Shown here piece after piece: positions 28,735 through 36,798 of a DNA stretch of 64,000 nt (positions are counted from its first letter, which is position 1; each line of letters begins with the position of its first letter). The notes under the pieces are model-generated. The model was not told where the DNA came from, did not search any database, and saw nothing but the letters and a program-made list of their open reading frames with translations. Location of the stretch: assembly GCF_008727715.1 (NCBI RefSeq), contig NZ_CP044218.1:5067501-5131500 (forward strand), in the 5' to 3' direction. The stretch comes from Mesorhizobium terrae (lineage in GTDB: Bacteria > Pseudomonadota > Alphaproteobacteria > Rhizobiales > Rhizobiaceae). A program made the position numbers and the translations under genes.

Positions 28735-29217
28735 TCACCCCAACCGCTTTTCCATACTCACAATCATGGCGTCGACCCATTGAGTGGCGGGGCGCCTGCC
28801 AAATTCGACGAAGCCGTTTGCCCGGTAGAAGTCCCGCGCGCGCTGGTTCTTTTCCTCGACCTCCAGCCGCATCAGCCTGCATTCAGGAAAAGAATCTTCC
28901 AGTTCGGCCAGCAGCAGGCCACCAACGCCCCTGCCCTGCATTGACGGGCGCACGTCGAGTTCCGTCACTTCGACCAGTTCGTCTTCCTTCATCACCGCAT
29001 GAGCCACGCCGGCAAGCTCGGCACCGGTGTCAGCAACGATGAATTCCGAACGCGGTTGCCTCAAAAGCTGTTTGAGCCAAGTCACGGAGTGCCAGTGTTC
29101 GGAAATCGCCGTCACGCCCTCCACGCCATAAATGGCGTCGTAGGTGGCATGCCATGTCTCGGCGAGCAGCGCCCTGATCGTCTCAAGGTCGCGCTCGCCC
29201 GCCGTGCGCACGAACAT
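28735..29217 (-). CDS. GNAT family N-acetyltransferase
   Basis: 160-residue GNAT protein. The acetyl-CoA binding loop is RPSMQGRGVGGLLLAELE (Q/RxxGxG/A), preceded by the beta4 strand VEVTELDV and followed by the typical NQRARDFYRANGFVEFGRR. Acceptor substrate unknown; it resembles small-molecule or ribosomal-protein type acetyltransferases. It starts five bases after the gatB stop, on the same strand, so it is cotranscribed with gatB. Confidence 0.88.
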   Translation of the reverse strand: MFVRTAGERDLETIRALLAETWHATYDAIYGVEGVTAISEHWHSVTWLKQLLRQPRSEFIVADTGAELAGVAHAVMKEDELVEVTELDVRPSMQGRGVGGLLLAELEDSFPECRLMRLEVEEKNQRARDFYRANGFVEFGRRPATQWVDAMIVSMEKRLG

Positions 29218-29222
29218 GGCGA

Positions 29223-30725
29223 CTATTCCGTGATGCCGAGCTTGGCCTTGACCAGGTCGTTCACCGCCTGCGGGTTGGCCTTGCCGCCGGTCGCCTTCAT
29301 GACCTGTCCGACGAACCAGCCCGCCATGGTCGGCTTGGCGCGCGCCTGCTCGACCTTGTCGGGGTTGGCCGCGATCACATCGTCCACTGCCTTTTCGATG
29401 GCGCCGGTGTCGGTGACCTGCTTCATGCCACGCTTCTCGACGATCTCCTTCGGGTCGCCGCCCTCGGCCCAGACGATCTCGAACAGGTCCTTGGCGATCT
29501 TGCCGGAAATGGTGCCTTCCTTGATGAGGTCGATGACACCGCCGAGTTGAGCCGGCGAAACCGGAGTCTCTTCAATGGCTTTGCCAGACTTGTTCAAGGC
29601 GCCCAGCAGGTCGTTGATGACCCAGTTCGCCACCGTCTTGCCGTCGCGGCCCGCCGCCACCTGCTCGAAATAGTCGGCAATCGCCTTTTCCGAGACCAGG
29701 ATCGAGGCGTCATAGGCGGAGAGGCCGAGCTTCTCGACCAGCCGCGTCTTCTTGTCGTCCGGCAGTTCTGGCAGGTCCTTGGCCAAGGCATCGACATAGG
29801 CCTGGTCGAATTCCAGCGGCAAAAGGTCCGGGTCGGGGAAATAGCGGTAGTCATGCGCTTCTTCCTTGGAGCGCATGGAGCGGGTCTCGCCCTTCACCGC
29901 GTCGAACAGGCGGGTTTCCTGATCGATCTTGCCGCCGTCCTCCAGAATGGCGATCTGGCGGCGCGCCTCATATTCGATGGCCTGGCCGATGAAGCGGATG
30001 GAGTTCATGTTCTTGATCTCGCAGCGCGTGCCGAAACCCTCGCCCGGCCGGCGCACCGAGACGTTGACGTCGGCGCGCAGCGAACCCTCGTCCATGTTGC
30101 CGTCGCAGGTGCCGAGATAACGCACGATGGTGCGCAGCTTGGTGATGTAGGCCTTGGCCTCTTCGGAGGAACGAATGTCGGGCTTCGACACGATCTCCAT
30201 CAGCGCCACGCCGGAGCGGTTCAGATCGACATAGGACATGGTCGGATGCTGGTCGTGCATCGACTTGCCGGCGTCCTGTTCGAGATGCAGGCGCTCGATG
30301 CCGACCTCGATATCCTCGAACTCGCCCTTCTTGTCCGGGCCTACGGAGACGATGACCGTGCCCTCGCCGACGATCGGCTGCTTGAACTGCGAGATCTGGT
30401 AGCCCTGCGGCAGGTCCGGGTAGAAGTAGTTCTTCCGGTCGAACACCGACTTGTGGTTGATCTCGGCCTTCAGCCCGAGGCCGGTGCGAATGGCCTGGCG
30501 CACGCATTCTTCGTTGATGACCGGCAGCATGCCGGGCATGGCGGCATCGACCAGCGACACATTGGCATTGGGCGCGGCACCGAAGGCGGTCGAGGCGCCG
30601 GAGAACAGTTTCGCTTCCGAAGTCACCTGGGCATGGACCTCCATGCCGATGATCACTTCCCAATCGCCGGTGGCGCCGGGGATCAGGCGTTTCGCGTCGG
30701 GCGTGCGGGTGTCGATGAGGGCCAT
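29223..30725 (-). CDS. gatB: Asp-tRNA(Asn)/Glu-tRNA(Gln) amidotransferase subunit B
   Basis: 500-residue GatB: binds misacylated tRNA and phosphorylates the attached Glu or Asp, for amidation with ammonia from GatA. Motifs: [11 protein letters not shown] with catalytic-site Glu and His, [46 protein letters not shown] with Asp/Glu metal ligands. The GatB/YqeY tail with [17 protein letters not shown] is complete. Alphaproteobacteria normally make Gln-tRNA by this route. gatC and gatA are not in the window. Confidence 0.97.
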   Translation of the reverse strand: MALIDTRTPDAKRLIPGATGDWEVIIGMEVHAQVTSEAKLFSGASTAFGAAPNANVSLVDAAMPGMLPVINEECVRQAIRTGLGLKAEINHKSVFDRKNYFYPDLPQGYQISQFKQPIVGEGTVIVSVGPDKKGEFEDIEVGIERLHLEQDAGKSMHDQHPTMSYVDLNRSGVALMEIVSKPDIRSSEEAKAYITKLRTIVRYLGTCDGNMDEGSLRADVNVSVRRPGEGFGTRCEIKNMNSIRFIGQAIEYEARRQIAILEDGGKIDQETRLFDAVKGETRSMRSKEEAHDYRYFPDPDLLPLEFDQAYVDALAKDLPELPDDKKTRLVEKLGLSAYDASILVSEKAIADYFEQVAAGRDGKTVANWVINDLLGALNKSGKAIEETPVSPAQLGGVIDLIKEGTISGKIAKDLFEIVWAEGGDPKEIVEKRGMKQVTDTGAIEKAVDDVIAANPDKVEQARAKPTMAGWFVGQVMKATGGKANPQAVNDLVKAKLGITE

Positions 30726-31043
30726 GGGAACCTGTATTCGGGAAGCTGAGAAAATCGTCGGTTTGGGCTAGCGCAACCAGCCGCATGAGGCAAGACGCCG
30801 AAAGCTCCGCCTCGCTTCACCTCTTGTAGGAAAAACTTTGCACCTCGTCATCTCGCAACTGCGAAGGCGAGGTTCGTTCTGCTCCGATCGCCGGAATCTT
30901 TGAGACGATATTCCGCACATACCATGCGCCGGGCAAAGCGGTCCTTTGAACGGAAAGCCGGCTTTGTGAACGATAAAGACAGGCTTCGCATTCCGCGCCG
31001 CCACCCTTTTCGCCTCCCAAGGCTTTTTCGATTGAGGACCGCC
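30726..31043. other. Divergent region between gatB and metQ
   Basis: 318 bases without a gene. It holds the gatB and metQ leaders. I looked for the SAM-II pseudoknot typical of rhizobial methionine genes and could not place its conserved core; no clear -35/-10 pair was seen. The frame of metQ is open upstream to 30900 but lacks a ribosome binding site there. Confidence 0.5.
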
Positions 31044-31898
31044 ATGACCATCACTTTGAAAAACCAATCCGGCCCGCTGTCTGCCAGGATCACCCGCCGC
31101 GCCGGCCTTGCGGCGCTGCTTGCCTCGGCTGTCGCCCTCGTCACTTTCGCGGCACCTTCATCCGCCTATGCGGAAGACAAGAAGGCGGTGAAGGTCGGCA
31201 TCATTTCCGGCGAGGACGAGGATGTCTGGCGCGTCGTCACCGCCGAGGCGGCGAAGTCCGGCCTCATCATCCAGACCGTTGTCTTCAACGACTACACCCA
31301 GCCGAACGAGGCGCTGGAGCGCGGCGAGATCGACGCCAACGCCTTCCAGCACCAGCCTTATCTCGACAACCAGATCAAGACGCAGGGCTATCACATTGTG
31401 CGGGTGGGCTATACCGGCGTCTGGCCGATCGGCCTATATTCGAAGAAACACGCCAAGGTGGCCGATCTGGCCAAGGGCGCGGTGATCGGCGTGCCGAACG
31501 ATCCTTCCAATGAAGGCCGGGCCCTGCGCGTGCTTGAAGGCGCCAAGCTGATCAAGCTGAAGGATGGCACCGGCATTCTGGCCACCACAGCCGACATCGC
31601 CGAAAACCCCGGCGGCATCACCATCAAGGAACTCGACGCCGGCATCGTCGGCCGCTCGGTGGAGGATCTCGACGCCGCTGTCGTCAACACCGACTGGGCA
31701 CTGAAAAGCGGGCTGACGCCGGAAAACCGCATCGCCCAGGAGCCGATCGCCGACAACCCCTACCGCAACTTCATCGCGGTCAAGCAGGGCAATGAAACCG
31801 CGCCATGGGTGAAGACGCTGGTCGCCGCCTACCAGAACCCGACCGTGAAGGCCGAGTTCGACCGCGTCTACAAGGGCACCGGCATCAGCGCCTACTAA
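31044..31898 (+). CDS. metQ: Methionine ABC transporter substrate-binding protein
   Basis: NlpA/MetQ-family binding protein of 284 residues for methionine uptake. The signal peptide (about 1-42) ends SSAYAEDK and has no lipobox Cys, so unlike E. coli MetQ it should be a soluble periplasmic protein. Conserved parts: KVGIISGEDEDVW, DANAFQHQPYLDNQ, VGYTGVWPIGLYSKK, VPNDPSNEGRALRVL and AVVNTDWALKSGL. GAGGACCGCC precedes the ATG. It is followed by metN and metI in one operon. Confidence 0.95.
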   Translation: MTITLKNQSGPLSARITRRAGLAALLASAVALVTFAAPSSAYAEDKKAVKVGIISGEDEDVWRVVTAEAAKSGLIIQTVVFNDYTQPNEALERGEIDANAFQHQPYLDNQIKTQGYHIVRVGYTGVWPIGLYSKKHAKVADLAKGAVIGVPNDPSNEGRALRVLEGAKLIKLKDGTGILATTADIAENPGGITIKELDAGIVGRSVEDLDAAVVNTDWALKSGLTPENRIAQEPIADNPYRNFIAVKQGNETAPWVKTLVAAYQNPTVKAEFDRVYKGTGISAY

Positions 31899-32017
31899 GC
31901 GCGATGCACCCCTATCTGGAACGGCATGCAGCCCGCGGCCCCTGGGGTGGCGGGCTGTCCGACATGGAGCCGCTCGATGCGGCGCCGCGGGAAGTCGTGG
32001 AGCTGAAAGGATATCCC

Positions 32018-33124
32018 GTGAACCAGCACGTCCTGGCGGAAATACCCGATCCGGCTGAGCTGTCGGACGACGACGTCCGGCCGGCCCAGCCCGCCCCTGC
32101 AGCCGGCGAAGAGGTCGTGCGCCTGGTCGACCTCAAGCGCCGCTTCGGCGAGACGCCGGCGCTGGAAGGCGTTTCGCTGACCGTGCGCAAGGGCGAAATC
32201 CTCGGCATCATCGGCCGCAGCGGCGCCGGCAAGTCGACGCTGATCCGCTGCCTCAACGGGCTGGAGCGGCCGGATTCCGGCGAGGTCCATGTCGAGGGCC
32301 GCGAGATCAGCCGCCTCTCCGAGGGCGAACTGCAGCCGCTCAGGCGGCGCATCGGCATGATCTTCCAGCATTTCAACCTCCTGTCGGCCAAGACAGTGGA
32401 AGACAATGTCGCCCTGCCGCTGAAGATCGAGGGCCGGCCGAAAGCGGAGCGCCGGGCGCGCGCTGCAGAACTGCTCGAGCTCGTCGGCCTTTCCGCCAAG
32501 GCCAAAGCCTATCCTTCGTCACTGTCGGGCGGCCAGAAACAGCGCGTCGGCATTGCCCGAGCGCTCGCTGCCGGGCCGGCGCTGCTGTTGTCGGACGAGG
32601 CCACCTCGGCGCTTGACCCCGAGACGACGCGCTCCATCCTGGCCCTGCTCAAGGACATCAACCAGCGCTTCGGCCTGACCATCCTGCTGATCACCCACGA
32701 GATGGAAGTGATCCGCTCCATCGCCGACCGCGTCGCGGTGATCGACGCCGGTCGCATTGTCGAGGAAGGGCCGGTCTGGTCGGTCTTTTCCGATCCGCAA
32801 TCCGAGATCACCCAGAGCCTGCTTGGCGGCATCCGCCCGCAGCTTCCCGCCGCGATCGCCGAAAGGCTTTCGCCCGTTCCCGGCAGGGAGGCGATCCTGC
32901 GCGTCGACGTAGCCGGCGATGCCGCGCGGCGTCCGCTGCTGGCCGAGCTAGGTGCGGCCGTTCCCGGCCGCTTCCGCCTCATCCATGGCGGCATCGACCA
33001 TGTCCAGGGCGAGCCCATCGGCAGCCTGTTCCTCGGCATTGCCGCCAAAGACGGCCAGGTCGCCAAATCACTCGATTTCCTGACCGCCCGGGGCGCCCGG
33101 GCAAAGGTGCTCGGTTATGTCTGA
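32018..33124 (+). CDS. metN: Methionine ABC transporter ATP-binding protein
   Basis: ABC ATPase driving methionine import. Walker A is GRSGAGKST, the Q-loop lies in MIFQHFNLL, the signature is LSGGQKQR, Walker B LLLSDEATSALD, H-loop LLITHEM. A C-terminal NIL/ACT-like regulatory domain (about 290-368, VPGREAILRVDVAGD...) binds methionine and inhibits transport. The start is uncertain: GTG at 32018 has AAAGGA 7 bases upstream and gives 368 residues; an in-frame ATG at 31904, six bases after the metQ stop, would give 406 with an unusual N-terminal extension and no ribosome site. It overlaps metI by 8 bases. Confidence 0.93.
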   Translation: MNQHVLAEIPDPAELSDDDVRPAQPAPAAGEEVVRLVDLKRRFGETPALEGVSLTVRKGEILGIIGRSGAGKSTLIRCLNGLERPDSGEVHVEGREISRLSEGELQPLRRRIGMIFQHFNLLSAKTVEDNVALPLKIEGRPKAERRARAAELLELVGLSAKAKAYPSSLSGGQKQRVGIARALAAGPALLLSDEATSALDPETTRSILALLKDINQRFGLTILLITHEMEVIRSIADRVAVIDAGRIVEEGPVWSVFSDPQSEITQSLLGGIRPQLPAAIAERLSPVPGREAILRVDVAGDAARRPLLAELGAAVPGRFRLIHGGIDHVQGEPIGSLFLGIAAKDGQVAKSLDFLTARGARAKVLGYV

Positions 33125-33773
33125 AATCATGTTTCAGCTTCTGCTGCGCTCGCTTTGGGAGACGATTGTGATGACGGCCGCCTCCGGCCTCATCTCGCTC
33201 GTCGCCGGCCTGCCGCTCGGATTGGCGCTGATCGCCACCGAGCGCGGCGGCATCGCCGAGAACCTTGCCCTGAACCGCGTTCTCGGTGCCATCATCAACG
33301 GCTTCCGTTCGGTACCGTTCATCATCCTGCTGGTCGCGCTGATCCCGGTGACGCGGCTGATCGTCGGCACCTCGATCGGCACATGGGCGGCGATCGTGCC
33401 GCTGTCGATCGCGGCGACGCCCTATTATGCCCGCATCGCTGAAGTGTCGCTGCGTGAGGTCGACCGCGGTCTGATCGAGGCGGCGCGCGCCATGGGCGGC
33501 AACCGCTGGACCATCATCCGCGAAGTGCTGGTGCCAGAGGCCCTGCCCGGTATCGTCGCCGGCTTCACGGTGACGCTGGTGACGCTGGTCGGCGCATCCG
33601 CCATGGCAGGCGCCATCGGTGCCGGCGGGCTCGGCGACCTTGCCATCCGCTATGGCTACCAGCGCTTCGAGACCAGCGTCATGATCGCGGTGGTAGCGGT
33701 GCTGATCGTGCTGGTCTGCGGCATTCAGTGGCTGGGCGACCGGCTGGTGGCGCGGCTCGATCATCGGGGCTGA
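33117..33773 (+). CDS. metI: Methionine ABC transporter permease
   Basis: 218-residue inner-membrane permease with five hydrophobic segments and the BPD_transp_1 EAA loop in DRGLIEAARAMGGNRWTIIREVLVPEALPGI, which docks on MetN. It begins MSEIMFQLLLRSLWETIVMT and matches MetI closely in length and in FRSVPFIILLVALIPVTRL. The first codons overlap the end of metN, so expression is coupled. A promoter-hairpin-terminator unit follows 35 bases after its stop. Confidence 0.96.
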   Translation: MSEIMFQLLLRSLWETIVMTAASGLISLVAGLPLGLALIATERGGIAENLALNRVLGAIINGFRSVPFIILLVALIPVTRLIVGTSIGTWAAIVPLSIAATPYYARIAEVSLREVDRGLIEAARAMGGNRWTIIREVLVPEALPGIVAGFTVTLVTLVGASAMAGAIGAGGLGDLAIRYGYQRFETSVMIAVVAVLIVLVCGIQWLGDRLVARLDHRG

Positions 33774-33807
33774 TTTCGTCCGCGTTTGATAGGCTCGCTC
33801 CGGCCAG

Positions 33808-33836
33808 CTTGGTTTTTTGCCGGACTTCGCCTATAT
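33808..33836 (+). promoter_or_regulatory. Sigma70-type promoter upstream of the mini-ORF leader
   Basis: CTTGGT (33808-33813), exactly 17 bases, then CTATAT (33831-33836). This is four of six and six of six against the rhizobial CTTGAC-N17-CTATAT consensus. The start of transcription would be about 33843. Confidence 0.65.
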
Positions 33837-33859
33837 GCCCTCCATCCCATGGAGTGTGG

Positions 33860-33886
33860 ATGTTTACTTCGTCTGAGTCCCGCTAA
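33860..33886 (+). CDS. Possible leader peptide MFTSSESR
   Basis: An eight-residue reading frame with GGAG five bases before its ATG and a stable hairpin two bases after its TAA. It is read in the same frame as nothing else known, and it is rich in Ser (three of eight), which could make it sensitive to seryl-tRNA supply. Whether it is translated is not known; the case rests on its position between a good promoter and a terminator. Confidence 0.35.
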   Translation: MFTSSESR

Positions 33887-33930
33887 GGCCCCGACCTTCC
33901 TCTGAAGGCGGGGCGTGAAAACCTGAAACC

Positions 33931-33960
33931 CCGTGCCGCGTTCGCGTGGCTGCGGTTTTT
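33931..33960 (+). terminator. Rho-independent terminator upstream of yjhX
   Basis: GCCGCG and CGTGGC close a TTCG loop (33935-33950), with outer CCG/CGG pairing, and TTTTTG follows. It ends the candidate leader RNA and may also stop read-through from metI. Confidence 0.7.
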
Positions 33961-33995
33961 GTTGTTGGCCGTCCAGAGTTTGCGCATCGCGCTTG

Positions 33996-34017
33996 CCGAA
34001 ACCGGTTCCGGTTTCGG
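33996..34017. repeat. Small palindrome CCGAAACCGG-TT-CCGGTTTCGG
   Basis: A perfect 10-bp inverted repeat around TT, in the leader of yjhX. It resembles the element at 6390-6409 and widely dispersed rhizobial intergenic palindromes. Confidence 0.6.
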
Positions 34018-34054
34018 GCCGACGCGCCGGCCAGGTTTTCCGGGAATTTTCCAA

Positions 34055-34312
34055 ATGAACGTATCGCGCTTGGAACAGCGCATCCTGCACCTGCTCGCGC
34101 GGGGCGGACGCATCGACGTCGAAAAAGACGACAACGGCAAGATCGAGCTCGCACATTGCATCACCCGCGAAGGGTGGCGCTATCCGGACTTCGATCTCAC
34201 CCTGTTCAAGAAACTGAAAAGCAAACGTGCCGTCGCATCCAGCAATGGCGGGCCTTATCGCATCACGCGTGAGGGTCTGAGGCTGGTTCGCGCGCAGCTC
34301 GACAATCGTTGA
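34055..34312 (+). CDS. yjhX: YjhX family toxin-like protein
   Basis: 85 residues, exactly the usual length of the YjhX (DUF2084) family: MNVSRLEQRILHLLARGGRI, then TREGWRYPDFDLTLFKKLKSK, GGPYRITREGL, and the terminal RAQLDNR that closely follows the E. coli form. In E. coli YjhX is the toxin of the YjhX-YjhQ pair, reported to affect topoisomerase I; YjhQ is a GNAT protein. No GNAT gene adjoins it here (neighbours are metI and a CBS gene), so it is an orphan or has a non-toxic role. The ATG has only GGGAA as ribosome site. Upstream lies the leader unit described above. Confidence 0.85.
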   Translation: MNVSRLEQRILHLLARGGRIDVEKDDNGKIELAHCITREGWRYPDFDLTLFKKLKSKRAVASSNGGPYRITREGLRLVRAQLDNR

Positions 34313-34326
34313 TATCCAACGAAAAC

Positions 34327-34362
34327 GCCTCCCCACGCGGCCTGTCGCCGGCGTGGGGAGGC
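34327..34362. terminator. Strong hairpin between converging yjhX and CBS genes
   Basis: A perfect 12-bp stem GCCTCCCCACGC/GCGTGGGGAGGC with a 12-base loop, then a second small hairpin (TCCCTCTT/GGGGAGGGA, about 34376-34391). It sits between two converging genes and could terminate both, although T tracts are missing. It also looks like a dispersed repeat. Confidence 0.5.
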
Positions 34363-34398
34363 GCCAGTCGCCAAGTCCCTCTTGGGGAGGGACAGAAA

Positions 34399-34830
34399 TC
34401 AGGCCGTCGCGATATAGGCCTTGATCTGCTCGGCCTCGCGTTCCACCGTCTCGATGCGCCGCTTGACCACGTCGCCGATCGAGATGATGCCGTCGAGCAA
34501 GCCGTCCTTTTCCACCGGCAGATGGCGGAAGCGGCCATTGGTCATGATTTCCATGACCTCGTTGACGGTGTGGTTGGCGTTGCAGATCTTGACCTTCGGC
34601 GTCATCACGGCGCGCACCGGAAGTTCCAGCGCCGCCGCGCCTTCCTTGGCCACGACCCGCACCACATCGCGCTCGGAGAGAATGCCAACGATCTTGCGAT
34701 CGCCATTGGTGATCACCAGAGCGCCGATGCGGCGGTCGGCCAAAAGTTGGATCGCTTCGGCCAGTTTCGCGTTGGGGCCGAGCGTGACGACCGCATGGCC
34801 CTTTGCCTCAAGAATTGCCTTAACAGTCAT
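34399..34830 (-). CDS. CBS domain-containing protein
   Basis: 143 residues made of two CBS motifs (about 5-60 and 75-130), a Bateman module that binds adenine nucleotides. Typical pieces: DRRIGALVITNGDRKIVGILSERDVVRVV and VMTPKVKICNANHTVNEVMEIMTNGRFRHLPV. No catalytic domain is attached. Stand-alone CBS proteins of this type often sense energy state. GGAGGACGCC precedes the ATG. It is followed by nothing on its strand before the hairpin at 34327-34362 and is preceded by the rhomboid gene with which it diverges in role but not in strand. Confidence 0.9.
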   Translation of the reverse strand: MTVKAILEAKGHAVVTLGPNAKLAEAIQLLADRRIGALVITNGDRKIVGILSERDVVRVVAKEGAAALELPVRAVMTPKVKICNANHTVNEVMEIMTNGRFRHLPVEKDGLLDGIISIGDVVKRRIETVEREAEQIKAYIATA

Positions 34831-34934
34831 GGCGTCCTCCTCTGCATGATCCGCCTGCCCCTCACAGTCGGGCGGACAACGACGTCAAGCAGAGACATGG
34901 TGCGCCGTGATCGGTCGCTTTTCAAGTATTCCGA

Positions 34935-35696
34935 TCAAGCCTGCCGGGCTTGCCGGCGATCGAACAAGCGCAGGCAGAGGAAGCCAGCGAGAAACCCGCC
35001 AATATGCGCTTCCCAGGCGATCTGGCTGTCGTTGCCCGGCACGAAACCGACGACGCCGGTGACGATGTTGATGACCATCCAGACGGCGAGGAAGCTCAGC
35101 GTGGCGCGCGAGCGCAGCACGGCGCTGAACGGCAATGGCGCACCGCCAAATGCGCCCTTGCCGGTGGAGCGATCGATGCTGAAGGCGAAACGCGCGGCCG
35201 CTCCCATCATGCCCGAGATCGAGCCCGAGGCGCCGACCAGCGGCGCCTGCATGGTCGGATGGATGGCGAAGAAGAAGAATGCCGCGGCAAGGCCGGTGAA
35301 CGCGAAGAACAGGATAAAGCGCATCGCGCCGATGCGGTTGGCGAGCGGCGACCCGAACGCCACCAGCCAGACCATGTTGACGATCAGATGCGCCCAGCCG
35401 CCATGCAGGAACGTATAGGTGAACGGGCTCGAAAAAGCATAAAAATCAAGATCGTATTGCCCGGAATAACGAACCGGAATGAAGGCGGTGCGGATGAGAA
35501 GCTCGATATCCTGCTGCTGGGTCAGCAGATAGAGGCGCACCAGATGCACGCCGAAGCAGACGGCGACGATCGCGATGATGACAGCCGGCAGGTTGAAGAC
35601 GGGCTCGTGCGGCAAGGCCTCATCCTGCGTTGGCTCGGCCTGTCCTGCCTCGTTCATCGCGTTCATCCCGTTTCGGTCCGCGAGCATGTAAGGCAA
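34935..35696 (-). CDS. Rhomboid family intramembrane serine protease
   Basis: 253 residues with six or more membrane helices. The catalytic Ser is in GASGSISGMMGA and the catalytic His in AHIGGFLAGF; the upstream HGGWAHLIVNMVWLVAFG supplies the conserved His and Asn of the rhomboid core. The L1 loop WR motif is not obvious. It cleaves membrane substrates within or near the bilayer; target unknown. Starts at 35696, 35666 or 35657 are all possible. The C-terminus is short, basic and cytoplasmic. It precedes the CBS gene by 104 bases on the same strand. Confidence 0.9.
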   Translation of the reverse strand: MPYMLADRNGMNAMNEAGQAEPTQDEALPHEPVFNLPAVIIAIVAVCFGVHLVRLYLLTQQQDIELLIRTAFIPVRYSGQYDLDFYAFSSPFTYTFLHGGWAHLIVNMVWLVAFGSPLANRIGAMRFILFFAFTGLAAAFFFFAIHPTMQAPLVGASGSISGMMGAAARFAFSIDRSTGKGAFGGAPLPFSAVLRSRATLSFLAVWMVINIVTGVVGFVPGNDSQIAWEAHIGGFLAGFLCLRLFDRRQARQA

Positions 35697-35750
35697 GGCG
35701 CGTTATTTCACAAATGGAGATCGGCGCCGAATCGAGGCCTGCGAATCAAA

Positions 35751-35880
35751 GAAAACCGCCCGAAGTTTCCCTCGGGCGGTTGGTCGAGCCCCCTTGCTCC
35801 CCTGAAAGTCTTTGCCTGCTGCGCCGCCGCCTGGAACGAGGCGGCAGCGAAAACTGGAGTGATTTCAATCTTGCACGGCC
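35751..35880 (-). ncRNA. Candidate minus-strand small RNA upstream of rhomboid gene
   Basis: The leftmost part is a textbook Rho-independent terminator on the minus strand (AACCGCCCGA/TCGGGCGGTT, 35754-35781, then TTCTTTG). No protein gene precedes it on that strand: the next gene to the right is on the plus strand. The terminated transcript must therefore be non-coding or very short. The 5' end (set here near 35880) is a guess; GC-rich inverted repeats (GCTGCCGCC/GGCGGCGGC, about 35820-35850) would fold upstream of the terminator. Confidence 0.45.
35754..35781 (-). terminator. Rho-independent terminator with no coding gene before it
   Basis: 10-bp perfect stem, 8-base loop, and a TTTTCTTT tract on the minus strand only. 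It lies 58 bases before the rhomboid start. Confidence 0.75.
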
Positions 35881-36052
35881 AAGTTTGAGCGGCAATCTAA
35901 ACCTTTCGTTAACCTTAACGTCCCCGACCGGTTAACAAACGCCCGGCAAGCTGGCACGCATCCTGCTCCGCGTCCCATGTAGGTCATCGGAAGACGCACT
36001 CCTGTTCCCCGATGGCACATCCGGTGAAAGGGCAGCGCGGAGCATATCGAAA

Positions 36053-36694
36053 ATGAACCTGAACGGATCGATCGCACTGTTCCAATATTGGAATCGGCTG
36101 CGCGCCGGCCGCCCGGCCCCCCGGCGGACCGAAGTCGAGCCAGCCGACATCAAGGCTTTGCTCGCCGATACCTTCATCCTGGAGAAGGACACGCGCGGCG
36201 AGGCTGTGTTTCGGCTGGCGGGCACGAGGCTGTGCGCGACGCATGGGCGCGAGTTGAAAGGCTTCTCCTTTCCTTCGCTGTGGCGCGAAAAGGACCAGCG
36301 GCTGGTGTCGCGCCTCATTCACGGCGTCTTCGACCAGCGATCGGTGGTTCTGATCACCTATGAAGGGATCAGCCGCAGCGGCCGGCCCTGCAAGTTCGAG
36401 CTTCTGGCGCTGCCGCTCGACGGCGGCGTCGAACACCCGCGCTGCCTGGGCATCGTCTCGGTGGCGGAAAGGCCATTCTGGCTCGGCTCCGACCCGATCG
36501 TCGACGCGCTGATCGAGTCGATCCGCATCGTCGACCCCGACAAGGAGATGGCCGCCCTGGCCAGCCGCACCGCGATCACGCCACCCTCGCTGGCGCCGAT
36601 CGACCTCGACCGGCGCGACGGTCTCGGCCCTCTCGGGCGCGGACGCAAGGTACGCCATCTCGTCGTGCTGGAGGGCGGGCGTGAAGAAGAGTAA
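36053..36694 (+). CDS. PAS domain-containing protein (PAS_5 family)
   Basis: 213 residues of the rhizobial PAS_5 family (PF07310-type): FQYWNRLRAGRPAPRRTEVEPADIKALLADTFILEK, FRLAGTRLCATHGRELKG, LPLDGGVEHPRCLGIVS. It is a single sensor-like domain with no output domain; ligand unknown. A PilZ gene follows 104 bases on and a GGDEF-EAL gene converges beyond it, so a link with c-di-GMP signalling is likely. The C-terminal 45 residues are low in conservation and end in an acidic tail. Confidence 0.87.
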   Translation: MNLNGSIALFQYWNRLRAGRPAPRRTEVEPADIKALLADTFILEKDTRGEAVFRLAGTRLCATHGRELKGFSFPSLWREKDQRLVSRLIHGVFDQRSVVLITYEGISRSGRPCKFELLALPLDGGVEHPRCLGIVSVAERPFWLGSDPIVDALIESIRIVDPDKEMAALASRTAITPPSLAPIDLDRRDGLGPLGRGRKVRHLVVLEGGREEE

Positions 36695-36798
36695 ACGCAG
36701 CTAAGCTGACGTTAACATTTTCTGATTTTTTAACTTCTCATGCTGTAGCGTTCCCCCGAAATTCCTCGCAACGGCGTAGGAATGCCAACGAGGTACGG

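Larger units (their letters stand above)
33843..33960 (+). ncRNA. Candidate leader/attenuator or small RNA of about 118 nt
   Basis: From the predicted start the RNA contains GGAG (33851-33854), an eight-codon ORF ATG..TAA at 33860-33886 encoding MFTSSESR, a hairpin GCCCCGACCTTC/GAAGGCGGGGC (33888-33914) right after the stop, and a second hairpin followed by TTTTTG. This order of ribosome site, mini-ORF, hairpin and terminator is that of an attenuator leader for the yjhX gene at 34055, or of a small RNA. No known family was recognised. Confidence 0.5.
35697..36052. other. Divergent region between rhomboid and PAS genes
   Basis: 356 bases without a protein gene. It contains the minus-strand terminator and candidate small RNA listed next, three GTTAAC-type motifs at about 35908-35936 (TTAACC, TTAACG, GTTAAC), and the PAS gene leader. 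The TTAA motifs lack the 7-base spacing of a full CtrA site. Confidence 0.55.

Noticed and set aside
30726..31043. SAM-II or other methionine riboswitch ahead of metQ
   Set aside because: I searched by eye for the conserved pseudoknot core and did not find it; the GTGAACGATAAAG segment is only a weak resemblance. A covariance-model search would settle it.
35908..35936. CtrA binding site cluster upstream of the PAS gene
   Set aside because: Three TTAA motifs occur, but the spacings (start to start 6 and 17 bases) do not fit the TTAA-N7-TTAAC site.
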